Origin: Planctomycetia bacterium
GTDB lineage: Bacteria; Planctomycetota; Brocadiia; Brocadiales; Brocadiaceae
Reading direction: 5' to 3'
NCBI GenBank assembly: GCA_015075005.1
Contig: JABTVC010000002.1
Span: 1,284,259 to 1,348,258 of the forward strand
DNA length: 64,000 bases
Below are positions 1-8,669 of the stretch, piece by piece; the first letter of the stretch is position 1, and each line of letters starts with the position of its first letter. The notes below the pieces were generated by a model that saw nothing but the letters and a program-made list of their open reading frames with translations, did no database searches and had not been told where the DNA came from. The translations under genes were made by a program, and so were the position numbers.

Positions 1-1
1 A

Positions 2-769
2 ACGAAAGCAGAATTAGCTGCTGACCTGAGCGCTTCAGAAGACCTGCGATCAACGGAAACTTATAAACTTCTTGTAGAGCAAGCAGTCGAAACCTTTGGC
101 GGTGAACCATGGGCGGTTTTGACAGCAAACTATACCTTTGACCAAGGCACTGAATATATCGGGTTGCTCGGTCGAATGGCAAAGATTGCTAAGGCAGCCG
201 GGGCTCCTTTTATTTCAGCTGCAAGTGATAAAGTTCTAGGTTGTGAGTGCCTGGCTGAGACATCAGATCCTGATAATTGGATAAAACCTGACGGCACAGA
301 AGGCAACAAAACATGGGAAATTCTCAGAAAACTTCCAGAGTCTTCATATCTCGGGCTTATCCTGCCTGGATTCTTACTCCGTCTTCCTTACGGTGCGGAG
401 ACAAATCCAACAGAAGGTTTTGCATTCGAAGAACTCCCTGATGCACCGAATCATAATTATTATTTATGGGGTAACCCTTCCATTGTCTGTGTTTGTCTGC
501 TGGGACAAACGTTTGCTCAATATGGCTGGAATTTTCAATCCGGCATTATTCAGGATATCGAAGGCCTGCCCTTGCATGTTTATAAGCAAGATGGTGAATC
601 CCTTACTAAGCCCTGTGCAGAGGTCGTCTTTACCGAACGGGCCGTTGAAACCATCCTGGATAAAGGTATCATGCCCCTTTTATCTTACAAAAATCAGGAT
701 ATTATTCGGCTAGCACGCCTTCAGTCGCTGGCTGTTCCCCCGACCCAGTTAGCAGGACGATGGATTTAG
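2..769 (+). CDS. Type VI secretion-like contractile sheath large subunit (TssC/VipB family), C-terminal part, truncated by window edge
   Basis: The reading frame is open from the left edge, so the real start lies outside the window; the TTG at 119 is only an internal codon. The segment reads like the middle and end of TssC/VipB sheath proteins: a TFGGEPWAVL stretch, a KAAGAPFISAAS stretch, then FLLRLPYGAETNP and a YLWGNPS motif. TssC with TssB builds the cytoplasmic contractile tail sheath of type VI secretion systems and related injection machines. The frame ends at a TAG at 767-769, and no other tail gene follows here. The ending (VPPTQLAGRW) is not the usual TssC terminus, so it may belong to a divergent or extracellular-type system. 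The family call is fairly sure; the system subtype is not. Confidence 0.72.
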   Translation, partial: TKAELAADLSASEDLRSTETYKLLVEQAVETFGGEPWAVLTANYTFDQGTEYIGLLGRMAKIAKAAGAPFISAASDKVLGCECLAETSDPDNWIKPDGTEGNKTWEILRKLPESSYLGLILPGFLLRLPYGAETNPTEGFAFEELPDAPNHNYYLWGNPSIVCVCLLGQTFAQYGWNFQSGIIQDIEGLPLHVYKQDGESLTKPCAEVVFTERAVETILDKGIMPLLSYKNQDIIRLARLQSLAVPPTQLAGRWI

Positions 770-912
770 TCGTTGATATAAGAAAATGTCGCGAGGTGTG
801 TGTAATGGTAAATAAAAAGAGATGTGCTTATCTATGATATTTCTGTTTATTACAGATTTGATAAGATTGGAGACGGAGAAAATAAATAATATCTTAAAGA
901 AGGAGGTTTATT

Positions 913-3900
913 ATGTTTACTCGACAGTCGCGTTTTGTATCATATATGATTATGGTATGTATTGTTCTCTGTGGCCATTTTGCAACAGCCCAAGAATCAA
1001 AAATAGTTGATTACACCTACTACTACAAAGGATCACTTATCTCGCTCACTCCGAGCAAACGCCTCATTGCCTTAGAAGAGAGAGTTCCCAATTTCTCATC
1101 CATTGTGAAAGACAATCAACTGGTGAAAGATCCTCTCAGCGAAAAGGAGGCATTAAAGAACAAATCTCTTGCCCTCTACCGTGCTCCCGCCCTCAAAAGA
1201 AAACATACAGAGGGGATTGATATGGGATCAGTAATGGCCTCTTTATCCAGGACTATAATGGGGCAGGTTCAACCTGTCTTTGAGCAGGGATGGTCACTGC
1301 TCATTCCCTCGGATGAGGTAATTGTAGGATTCAACGAAGAGACTTCTCTTTCCATTGCTCAAGAGTATCTCGGCCCCTATCTTAAAGGACTGGGAGTTTT
1401 AGAAACGAGAGAGCATAGGAAAGACACATTTATCCTGAAGATTGAGAATCCTTCCAACGGCAGGGCCTTCGAGGTTTCAAAGCATCTCACCACTCTCGGC
1501 AGAATCTCTTTTGCCGAGCCGAACATGATTGTGGTGATGCCTGGCGATCAGGGCTCATGGAACAATCGAACAGAGAAAAAACCTTCAGATGAAAAGCTCA
1601 TTGTGGCATACACAGGAAAAGGTCTGAATGAGATTCCCTTGGATACAACCGCTCAGTTTGCACCACAATGGACCACCATTGCAAGCCTTAATTTTGAATC
1701 GGATGATCTTCCGCAGGGATGGCAAATCGGCAATTTAGAAGGAGCTGCTAGTGCTTATTGGGGTGCGACTACCTATAGAAAGCATGGCGGATCTCGCTCC
1801 CTCTATTGTGCAGCCCTAGGAGACCAGTCCGTGAACGCCCCGGGACCTGTTCCAATTAAAATGGAAGCGGTCATGCGAAGTGCCACCGTAGACCTCTCTT
1901 CTTATGAGGAGGTCTACGTCGAACTCTGGTTCTATGCCAAGAACGACTTTGCCAATGATCAGAATGGAAATCCAGATATATATGACTACCCAAGCGTTCT
2001 TGTATTCGATGCCAGCAGTGGCAATGTCACAGGTAAGAAACTTGCCATTTTCTATGATGGCGATTGCACCTTGGACCCAACAACCAGCAACGGATGGCGC
2101 AGAGTTCTCTATCGTGTTCCGCCTTCATTTCGTACGACAAATGCCTTCTTCGATTTCCGTTACCACTCGGATGATATCGATCAATACGAAGGGGCATACA
2201 TCGATGACATTCGCATCGTCAGTACATCTAATGTGGATACAGAGTTTCTTTCCAATGATACCTACAGTGCGAGACAATATGAGTTAAAGAATGTGGGGCA
2301 GGTTGCCGGTCTGGTGACGAACCGAAGCGATCTGCATGTTCCCGAGGCATGGAATCTCGTTTCCGTCTCTCAAGATATAATTGTTGCCGTGATTGATGAA
2401 GGGGTTGAGCTCACCCACCCGGATCTAAACTTAGTCACAGGCTATGATTACAACGGAGCAGTGGGCGGATATCCCAGAGGCAATCCCCGGGGTAGCCATG
2501 GAACGAACTGTGCGGGAAACGTGGGCGCAATAAAAGACAATGGCATTGGTGTGGTTGGCACTGCCCCTGGGGTGAAGATCATGCCGGTATACAGTGGAGA
2601 AACCAGTGCTAACAATGCCAGTGCAATCGACGTGGCAGTGGCTCATGGAGCCCATATTCTCTCCAACTCCTGGGGGGGGACCGGATTTTACTCTCAAGAT
2701 ATAGAGAATGCTGTTATAGCTGCTCTTTCGGCAGGCAAGATCGTTCTCTTTGCAGCAGGAAACGGTCCTGATCGACCGCCATATACCTATGACGTTGCTT
2801 TCCCCGGGAATCTTACAGGTACGACTGATGTGATCTGTGTGGGAGCGTCCAGCCCGACCGATGAGCACAAGAGTGCCTCCAGCAGCGATGGACAACACGC
2901 TTGGGGATCGAGCTACGTGGGGGCCGGTCCTGACGTTGTTGCTCCCGGTCCATGGAGTTATGCAACGGATCTCATTGGAGCGGAAGGATACAATGATGGC
3001 TCGGCCATCAATCCGGGTGATACCACCAGCGCCGATTACAATCATGACTTCGGGGGGACATCCTCGTCCACTCCCAAAGTGGCTGGCATTGTTGCTCTCA
3101 TGCTCTCGAAGAACCCGAACCTCACTCCAGCTCAAGTGAAGGCCATTCTTAAGGAATCGGCAGACGACATCGACTCTCCAGGGATAGACGATAAGACCGG
3201 TGCGGGAAGGGTAAATGCCTTCAATGCCGTGATGGCGGTTCCTGCAGATGGAGGAGGTGCTCCTGTTGCCAGTTTCACCGCGAGCCCCACAACCGGCACA
3301 ACACCCCTTACGGTGAATTTCGTTGATACATCAACAGGAAGCATCACAAACAGACAATGGAACTTTGGGGACGGTCAGACGGCAACACAACAGAGCACGA
3401 ATTTCAGCCATACATACACCGCTGCAGGTACCTACACTGTTACCCTGACTGTTACAGGACCAGGTGGATCGGATACAGAAGTCAAGACCAATCTCATCAC
3501 CGTTACCAGCGCTGGAGGGGGGGCTAATTTGACCCCCTATAAACCCCCTGGCTGGTCAGATGCAATCGTTGTGTCCAAAGTGATATACACAAACAGAGAT
3601 GCCAGGAAGATAACACGGAAGAACAAGATTTTCCTGGATTTCTCGTTTATTAATAATAGTGATATGGCTATTACAACATCCTTTTCCATTGATCTATTTG
3701 TAAACGATACGTACTGGAATTCCTTTCGTGTGGAAATTAAATCCTCTAATCCTATGCTGGGAAAGTATTATGTTTACTATCTGGATTATCTATTAGGAAA
3801 ACTGCCTCCCGGGTTTCACCAAATCAAGTTGGTTGCTGACAGTAAGAACGAGATTCCTGAGACAGATGAAAACGATAATGTGTCTATTAAAAATATTGAA

Positions 3901-3915
3901 GTAAAAAAAAGGTAA
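913..3915 (+). CDS. Secreted subtilisin-like serine protease (S8) with PKD and CARDB-like C-terminal domains
   Basis: A strong AAGGAGG ribosome site ends 6 bases before the ATG. Residues 1-26 are a signal peptide ending FATAQ. A pro-region follows, with an inhibitor-I9/fervidolysin-like part near residues 135-215, then a jelly-roll-like stretch (about 255-440). The peptidase domain has the S8 triad: Asp495 in VIDEGVEL, His529 in GSHGTNCAG and Ser717 in GGTSSSTPKVAG. A PKD repeat (about 780-865, with WNFGDG) and a CARDB-like adhesion domain (about 880-1000) close the protein. It is probably an exported or surface-anchored protease that cleaves extracellular protein. Its 1000-residue length fits multidomain members of the family. 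The downstream gene is a transposase relic starting 15 bases after the stop, so the original operon partner may have been displaced. Confidence 0.92.
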   Translation: MFTRQSRFVSYMIMVCIVLCGHFATAQESKIVDYTYYYKGSLISLTPSKRLIALEERVPNFSSIVKDNQLVKDPLSEKEALKNKSLALYRAPALKRKHTEGIDMGSVMASLSRTIMGQVQPVFEQGWSLLIPSDEVIVGFNEETSLSIAQEYLGPYLKGLGVLETREHRKDTFILKIENPSNGRAFEVSKHLTTLGRISFAEPNMIVVMPGDQGSWNNRTEKKPSDEKLIVAYTGKGLNEIPLDTTAQFAPQWTTIASLNFESDDLPQGWQIGNLEGAASAYWGATTYRKHGGSRSLYCAALGDQSVNAPGPVPIKMEAVMRSATVDLSSYEEVYVELWFYAKNDFANDQNGNPDIYDYPSVLVFDASSGNVTGKKLAIFYDGDCTLDPTTSNGWRRVLYRVPPSFRTTNAFFDFRYHSDDIDQYEGAYIDDIRIVSTSNVDTEFLSNDTYSARQYELKNVGQVAGLVTNRSDLHVPEAWNLVSVSQDIIVAVIDEGVELTHPDLNLVTGYDYNGAVGGYPRGNPRGSHGTNCAGNVGAIKDNGIGVVGTAPGVKIMPVYSGETSANNASAIDVAVAHGAHILSNSWGGTGFYSQDIENAVIAALSAGKIVLFAAGNGPDRPPYTYDVAFPGNLTGTTDVICVGASSPTDEHKSASSSDGQHAWGSSYVGAGPDVVAPGPWSYATDLIGAEGYNDGSAINPGDTTSADYNHDFGGTSSSTPKVAGIVALMLSKNPNLTPAQVKAILKESADDIDSPGIDDKTGAGRVNAFNAVMAVPADGGGAPVASFTASPTTGTTPLTVNFVDTSTGSITNRQWNFGDGQTATQQSTNFSHTYTAAGTYTVTLTVTGPGGSDTEVKTNLITVTSAGGGANLTPYKPPGWSDAIVVSKVIYTNRDARKITRKNKIFLDFSFINNSDMAITTSFSIDLFVNDTYWNSFRVEIKSSNPMLGKYYVYYLDYLLGKLPPGFHQIKLVADSKNEIPETDENDNVSIKNIEVKKR

Positions 3916-3930
3916 AAGCGGGAAATAGGG

Positions 3931-4878
3931 GTGCAACCTAATATCGTTAACATTGATAGGAGTTTATCCATTTCAGAAGTAAAACTGCCGTTAAAGAACC
4001 GGGATGAGCTACCACCGATATTGAGGGCATTACAACATATCTATGTTACGCCGGAGTTGAATGAAGAGGTATTCCGGATATTGGAGGAGAAGGTGCAGAA
4101 GGGGAAGAAAAAGACGGGGAGATATGGGATGGAGTTGTGGCATATCCTGGCGTTGTCGGTAGTGAGATTGGGACTGGATGCCAATTACGATAGGCTGGAG
4201 GATTTTGCCAACCACCACAGACTTATCAGACAGATACCTGGTGTAGAAACAACATTTGGAGAAGGCAAGGTCTTTCCGATGCAGGGCATCAAGGACAATA
4301 TAAGTTTATTGGATGAGGAGGCCATCAGACAGATAAATGAATTGTTGGTATCATCTGGACATCAGTTGGTTAAAAAAAAAGACGAAGGACTGTGTATGAA
4401 GATGGATACGTATGTGTTAGAAACGCATGTACACTTTCCGACAGATATGAATTTGTTGTGGGATGCGGGACGCAAGAGCCTAGACATGATAGAAGATGCA
4501 ATAGAGGAAGGCATGACAATGGCAACAGAAGAAAAAATTCATTCGTTGTTTGAGCCGCTTACGGAATGGCTATACAAAGGCAAGTCAAACAAGAGGGTAG
4601 AGTTGGGCCATACTATTCTGGTGGCAAGTGATCAATGGGGATTTATTGTAGACTATGTAGTAGGAGAAAAACAGGCAGATGTGTCGTTTTCAATTCCCTT
4701 GGCAGATAGGTTGTTGAATCGTTACGGAGAGGGCGTAATAGAGAGCATAAGTTTTGATAAAGGTTTTTACAAGAAAGAGAATAAGGAGTTGCTGAGTTTG
4801 TATATACCTTGGGTAATCATGACCAAAAAAGGGAAGAAGGATAAGGTGGTGCAGGATGTTTCATATGCAAAAGGCTAG
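3931..4878 (+). pseudogene. ISNCY-like transposase, 3'-truncated
   Basis: The 315-residue product resembles ISNCY-family DDE transposases, which are usually near 450 residues. An N-terminal helical part and LWHILALSVVRLG precede the first catalytic-type Asp in MKMDTYVLETHVHFPTD and a second in SFDKGFYKKEN. The third acidic residue and the rest of the C-terminus are missing: after KKGKKDK the frame runs into unrelated codons and stops inside the next gene. The GTG start is weak. This is a dead insertion-sequence remnant, and no terminal inverted repeats could be recognised at either end. It sits head-to-tail between a protease gene and an FHA gene. Its truncated end supplies the 22 bases that overlap the FHA gene start. 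Confidence 0.75.
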
Positions 4879-6523
4879 AATCGTATCTTTGCAAAACCCA
4901 GAAATCAGGTTTGAAATTAGCTCGAAAGAGATTCTCATTGGCCGTTCTCAAGATTGTGATATTTGCATACCGGAACAGCATATTTCTCGCCACCAGTCCA
5001 GAATCTCCATAGAGAATAATTGCTATGTAATAGAAAATCTGGGGAAAAACCCTATCTTTATTAATGGCACCCTTGTAGAAAAACATTTCCTCCGTGACGG
5101 TGACCACATATCTTTTGGCAGCACAGAATACATCTTTCATGTTGAAGAAAGTAAGCCCGGCTTTCAGGAACCAATTTTTGAGGAAAAGACGGTAATTGTT
5201 AGCACTCCCATTGTCAAAGAATCTATTCCAAGGGTGGTACTTATATGCCCGGATGGCCAGAGTAAGAAATATGACATGAATAAAGACACATTTTTGATTG
5301 GCAGAACACCTGAGGCAGAAATCCATCTTGACGATCCTGCAATTTCCCGAAGACATTGTGTCATTACAAAGGACAGAGAAGGCTATTGCATTGAGAATTT
5401 AAGTGAAGCAAATCCTCTGATCTTTAAGAATAAACCCGTTAAAAAAAGACGTCTTATCTCAGGGGATCAAATTAAAATGGGTGCTTATGTTGTCTCCTTC
5501 ATCTCTGATCGTCCTGAAGACAATCTGCGGGAGACAGAAAATGGTTATACAATGAGTAAGCGTATTCATTTAACTATATGGGTGTCATCTGCCTGTTTGT
5601 TTATTGTTTTAATATCTTCTATAGTTTATTTCCAGATTTATGGCCCATGGAAGGCAAGGAAGACCCTTAAGATGGTTACAGTTTATACCAAAGAAGGCGA
5701 TTACCATAAAGCTCACGAAACTCTTACCATGCTTCTTAATAGAAACCTACCCCAAAAAGAATCGCAAAAAGCAAGGGAATTACTTTCTCAGAGTACTCTT
5801 TTGATTGCGAAAGAAATGGTATCAGGTGAGAAATTGTCAGATGCACGGGATTTCCTCGTTACTTATTTAAGTAAGTACGGCTTGGATAAAGAATCCGTTG
5901 AAGCCTGGGACACCCTTGATCAGTGTCATCTGAAGTTAGGCAAGCAGTTAGAAGATACCGGGAATTACACGGAGGCCTTAAAAGAATTTTCAGCGATACG
6001 GGAGGAAGGCGCTTACTTTCATGAGGCCCAGCAAGACATTAGCCGCCTATGGCTAATCAATCAGCAGTACCATTTTAAACAACAGACGGTAAGCCAGCTC
6101 ATGAAAGAGGCAGAGGAACATTTTCAAGCACAACGCTATCTTACGCCGGTCAATAAAAACGCCTATGCTGCATATCAGGCCGTTCTTTCCCTTGAACCAA
6201 GTAATAATATCGCCAAAAAACAGATAGAAAAAATTAAGGATATTTATCGTATGAGTGGTGAAAAAGATTTTCAACAGAATGATTATGCAAATGCCATTTC
6301 AGCATTTGAACTGTATATGCTCATAGATCCACAGGATAATACCATAAAAGAAAAAGTCATTGAGTGCAGACAAAAGTTGACACTTACGGGCAAACCGGAA
6401 AACGATGAGGATGCCAGGAAAGAAAAAATTAAACGTCTCCTTGAAAAGGCTGGTTCCGAGTCAACCTGGATCATGAAATATCTCTTTGAAGAAGATCAAC
6501 AGAAACATACGGAGGTTCCATGA
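4856..6523 (+). CDS. Membrane protein with two FHA domains and C-terminal TPR-like repeats
   Basis: The first FHA domain lies at about residues 8-100 (GRSQDCDI, SRHQSRI, NGT). The second is at about 140-220 (GRTPEAEIHLDDPAISRRH). A single transmembrane helix (about 238-258) follows, then a long helical region with TPR-like repeats to residue 555. FHA domains bind phosphothreonine, so this protein probably receives signals from a Ser/Thr kinase, likely the one at 15060. The topology suggests FHA domains in the cytoplasm and TPR repeats across the inner membrane. The ATG at 4865 is an equally possible start. The start region overlaps the truncated transposase by 22 bases, so the gene may use a promoter brought or created by that insertion. 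The next ORF begins at the stop codon. Confidence 0.85.
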   Translation: MFHMQKARIVSLQNPEIRFEISSKEILIGRSQDCDICIPEQHISRHQSRISIENNCYVIENLGKNPIFINGTLVEKHFLRDGDHISFGSTEYIFHVEESKPGFQEPIFEEKTVIVSTPIVKESIPRVVLICPDGQSKKYDMNKDTFLIGRTPEAEIHLDDPAISRRHCVITKDREGYCIENLSEANPLIFKNKPVKKRRLISGDQIKMGAYVVSFISDRPEDNLRETENGYTMSKRIHLTIWVSSACLFIVLISSIVYFQIYGPWKARKTLKMVTVYTKEGDYHKAHETLTMLLNRNLPQKESQKARELLSQSTLLIAKEMVSGEKLSDARDFLVTYLSKYGLDKESVEAWDTLDQCHLKLGKQLEDTGNYTEALKEFSAIREEGAYFHEAQQDISRLWLINQQYHFKQQTVSQLMKEAEEHFQAQRYLTPVNKNAYAAYQAVLSLEPSNNIAKKQIEKIKDIYRMSGEKDFQQNDYANAISAFELYMLIDPQDNTIKEKVIECRQKLTLTGKPENDEDARKEKIKRLLEKAGSESTWIMKYLFEEDQQKHTEVP

Positions 6524-6624
6524 TAGTACGATATTCATATCGAAGCACAGCTGCAACCAAATCCCTCTTGAAAAATGAGGGTAATGGGGTCGTTAAAAAC
6601 TTGCCAAAACATGTCCTCCTAAAA

Positions 6625-8270
6625 ATGAGGAAAGAAGTCTTTATCCGGCAATACTCTATAAATTTATATTCCTGGGTTTCCTGTTATTGTCCTTTCCGGC
6701 TTGCACATCAGTTACTGAACATGTGAAACCTTACGTATCGAAAGAAGGAGGGCTACCCAGGCGCGTAGCCGTCTTGCCTTTTGTCAATAAAACATCTAAC
6801 CCGGATGCGAGCTCCATTATTCAAAAAATGTTTTATAATTTCTTCAGTTCATTAAGCTATCAGGATAGAGAGCCTTTTCAGGTAGACTCGATTCTGAAAG
6901 AATCTGGTTTATATAAGAAGATTGCCTCAGGTGAAGACGTCTCTCCGAAGGAAATTGGCAACGTGCTGGATGTTGATGCCGTTATTTATGGCGAAGTCGC
7001 CTCTTTTGGAAAAATATTTGCTGTCGTTTACACGGACTATCATGCTGGCCTTAAGGCGAAGATGGTTGATTGCAAGACCGGGAATCTGATCTGGGAAAAT
7101 TATAATACGGCACATCAACGGGATGTCAGCATTCCTACCAACCCTATTGGTCTTGCGGCGACGGTTGCGGAGAAGCTTATTCTTCTTACTATGAAACAAA
7201 GGGATGATATAAAGGTTACGGCCTTTCTTTGTATGAAGATGATTGAAACAATTCCTAATCCATCGGAAATTGCTGAGTCGGGTCCCAAGATACAGGTTCT
7301 CGTGCATAATGGAGCTGACAAGCTCCTAAAACCCGGAGAATCGTTGAAAGTCGTTATGGTGGGGGAGCCAGGGCAGATTGCCAGTTGGGATATTTTACCT
7401 TTAATCAAAGATATGTCTATGGATGAGAAAGAACCAGGTACCTATATTGGTGATTACACGGTTAAACCGGATGATAAACTTTTCTCCGGTGTGCTGGTTG
7501 GTTACCTGAAATCAAAGCAAGGGGACCGAAGCCGCTGGGTTGACATACTAGGCCCTGTCTATATGGGGAAGCCAACGCCGCTGCCACAACAGATATCCGC
7601 AGATTTGGTCTTGTCTTCTGAGAAAAGTCCGTATCTGATGGACGAAACCCTTCTTGTCATGCCACAGGCAAAACTTGTCATAGAGGCTGGTACCGTTCTC
7701 TGGTGCAAAGGCCTCGGTATTGTGGTAAAAGGTGGGATTGAAGCAAAAGGAACGCGGGAGAAACCGATTCGATTTATGAATATTAATGCAGAGCCCTGGA
7801 AGGGCATTATCATTGATCAAAGCAAGGGAGATAATATGTTTTCTCACTGTGAAATTCATAATGCCCAAAATGGGATTAGAGCAAGGGACTCTGTTATCCA
7901 CATGGATCATTGCCTTCTTGAGAATAATACCCTGGGCATGTTCCTTGAGGAAGGAACGGCCACCATCAATAAATCCGTTATCAGGGCTTCGCAGGAAATT
8001 GGTATCCATGCCCTGAAAACCGAAATTACCATAAAGGATTCTACGGTTTCTGAAAATGAATTGGGTGGTATTCTTTTAGATTCAGCCAAAGGTTATATAA
8101 GTAATAACAACATTTACAATAACGGGCAATGGGAATTAAAATCAGAAGGTTCTAAAATGTCATGTAATATAACGAATAACTGGTGGGGGAATACGGACAT
8201 AACGAAGATAAGGACAGTGGGTCCCGTTGAGATAGAACCAATTTTACAGGAATCGATAAAAACATTCTGA
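6625..8270 (+). CDS. Lipoprotein with DUF799/GNA1162-like domain and right-handed beta-helix; frameshift in signal peptide region
   Basis: The intact frame starts formally at a TTG at 6687. The hydrophobic run KFIFLGFLLLSFPAC before it in the same frame is a lipobox signal peptide, and that frame has no ATG, GTG or TTG further upstream. An ATG at 6625 (MRKE) lies one frame off, so a one-base indel near 6635-6650 probably separates start and signal. The mature part begins with VAVLPFVNKTSNPDAS and continues with IYGEVASFGKIFAVVYTDY, which fits DUF799-type lipoproteins thought to act at the cell envelope. From about residue 310 repeats of the VIHMDHCLLENNTLGMFLEE type indicate a parallel beta-helix. 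It follows the FHA gene closely, so co-expression is likely. Substrate and role are unknown. Confidence 0.72.
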
Positions 8271-8278
8271 ATTGCACA

Positions 8279-8336
8279 GCATAAGTGTGCCATGTCACAT
8301 AAGTGTAACGTCACACAAGTGTGACATGACACACTT
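8279..8336. repeat. Three imperfect ~17-bp tandem repeats with palindromic cores
   Basis: Three copies of a CAyAAGTGT..GTCA unit lie directly after the lipoprotein stop. Inside them TCACAC and GTGTGA arms form short inverted repeats. The block could be a protein-binding array, or it could fold as a weak terminator for the upstream gene. No T-run follows, so intrinsic termination is unlikely. Confidence 0.5.
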
Positions 8337-8486
8337 TCTGATGTTGTTTCAAATAAATACTATGCTATTTATATTAACTTTCATTTTCTATAAGTATTTT
8401 AATATTAAAGTGTTGCGAAAATAATTTTTTAAATTTTTCAATTTTACTGCACTTGGTATTTCTGTTGCTCTAGAAATTTATAATGA

Positions 8487-8565
8487 TAAAGGCAAACCAT
8501 GAGTGATCATGGGACGCAAAGTGTAGGATCTTTAAAGTACTATATCAAAGATTAAAGACAGCCTT
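8487..8565 (+). promoter_or_regulatory. c-di-GMP-I (GEMM-I) riboswitch aptamer
   Basis: The conserved core is visible: GGCAAACC at 8491-8498, a hairpin ATGA-GTGA-TCAT with a GNRA loop at 8499-8510, then GGGACGCAAAG at 8511-8521. A second helical arm follows, and AAGACAGCC closes the aptamer near 8555-8563. AAGGC (8489-8493) can pair with GCCTT (8561-8565) as the closing P1 helix. A TATAAT box sits at 8479-8484, just upstream. The P1 3' strand is also the 5' strand of the terminator at 8560-8611. Ligand binding should therefore block the terminator and turn on the barrel gene at 8670. Motif identity is strong; the ON polarity is inferred from the base-pair conflict. Confidence 0.88.
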
Positions 8566-8611
8566 ACTGCCGAAGATGTTTTAGAAATATCTTTGCAGTA
8601 AGGCTTTTTTT
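8560..8611 (+). terminator. Intrinsic terminator overlapping the riboswitch
   Basis: AGCCTTACTGC (8560-8570) pairs perfectly with GCAGTAAGGCT (8595-8605). AAGAT/ATCTT add inner pairs, and a run of seven T follows. The 5' arm shares GCCTT with the riboswitch closing helix, so the two structures exclude each other. Confidence 0.9.
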
Positions 8612-8669
8612 GTTTTTATGGTATCTGCAATCTTGGAAAATCATATCAGTAATGTTTAAGGAGAGTAAA

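Noticed and set aside
2431..3135. 234-codon frame on the minus strand
   Set aside because: It lies wholly opposite the protease catalytic domain, whose triad is intact on the plus strand; it is low-complexity and has no family match.
6520..6726. 68-codon plus-strand frame after the FHA gene
   Set aside because: It reads through the lipoprotein signal region in the wrong phase. Only its internal ATG at 6625 may be real.
8279..8336. CRP/FNR-type operator
   Set aside because: TGTGA and TCACA half-sites occur but not with the right spacing to claim a specific regulator.
8610..8669. Upstream start of the barrel gene
   Set aside because: It would place the start in the terminator T-run; the ATG at 8670 has a clear ribosome site.
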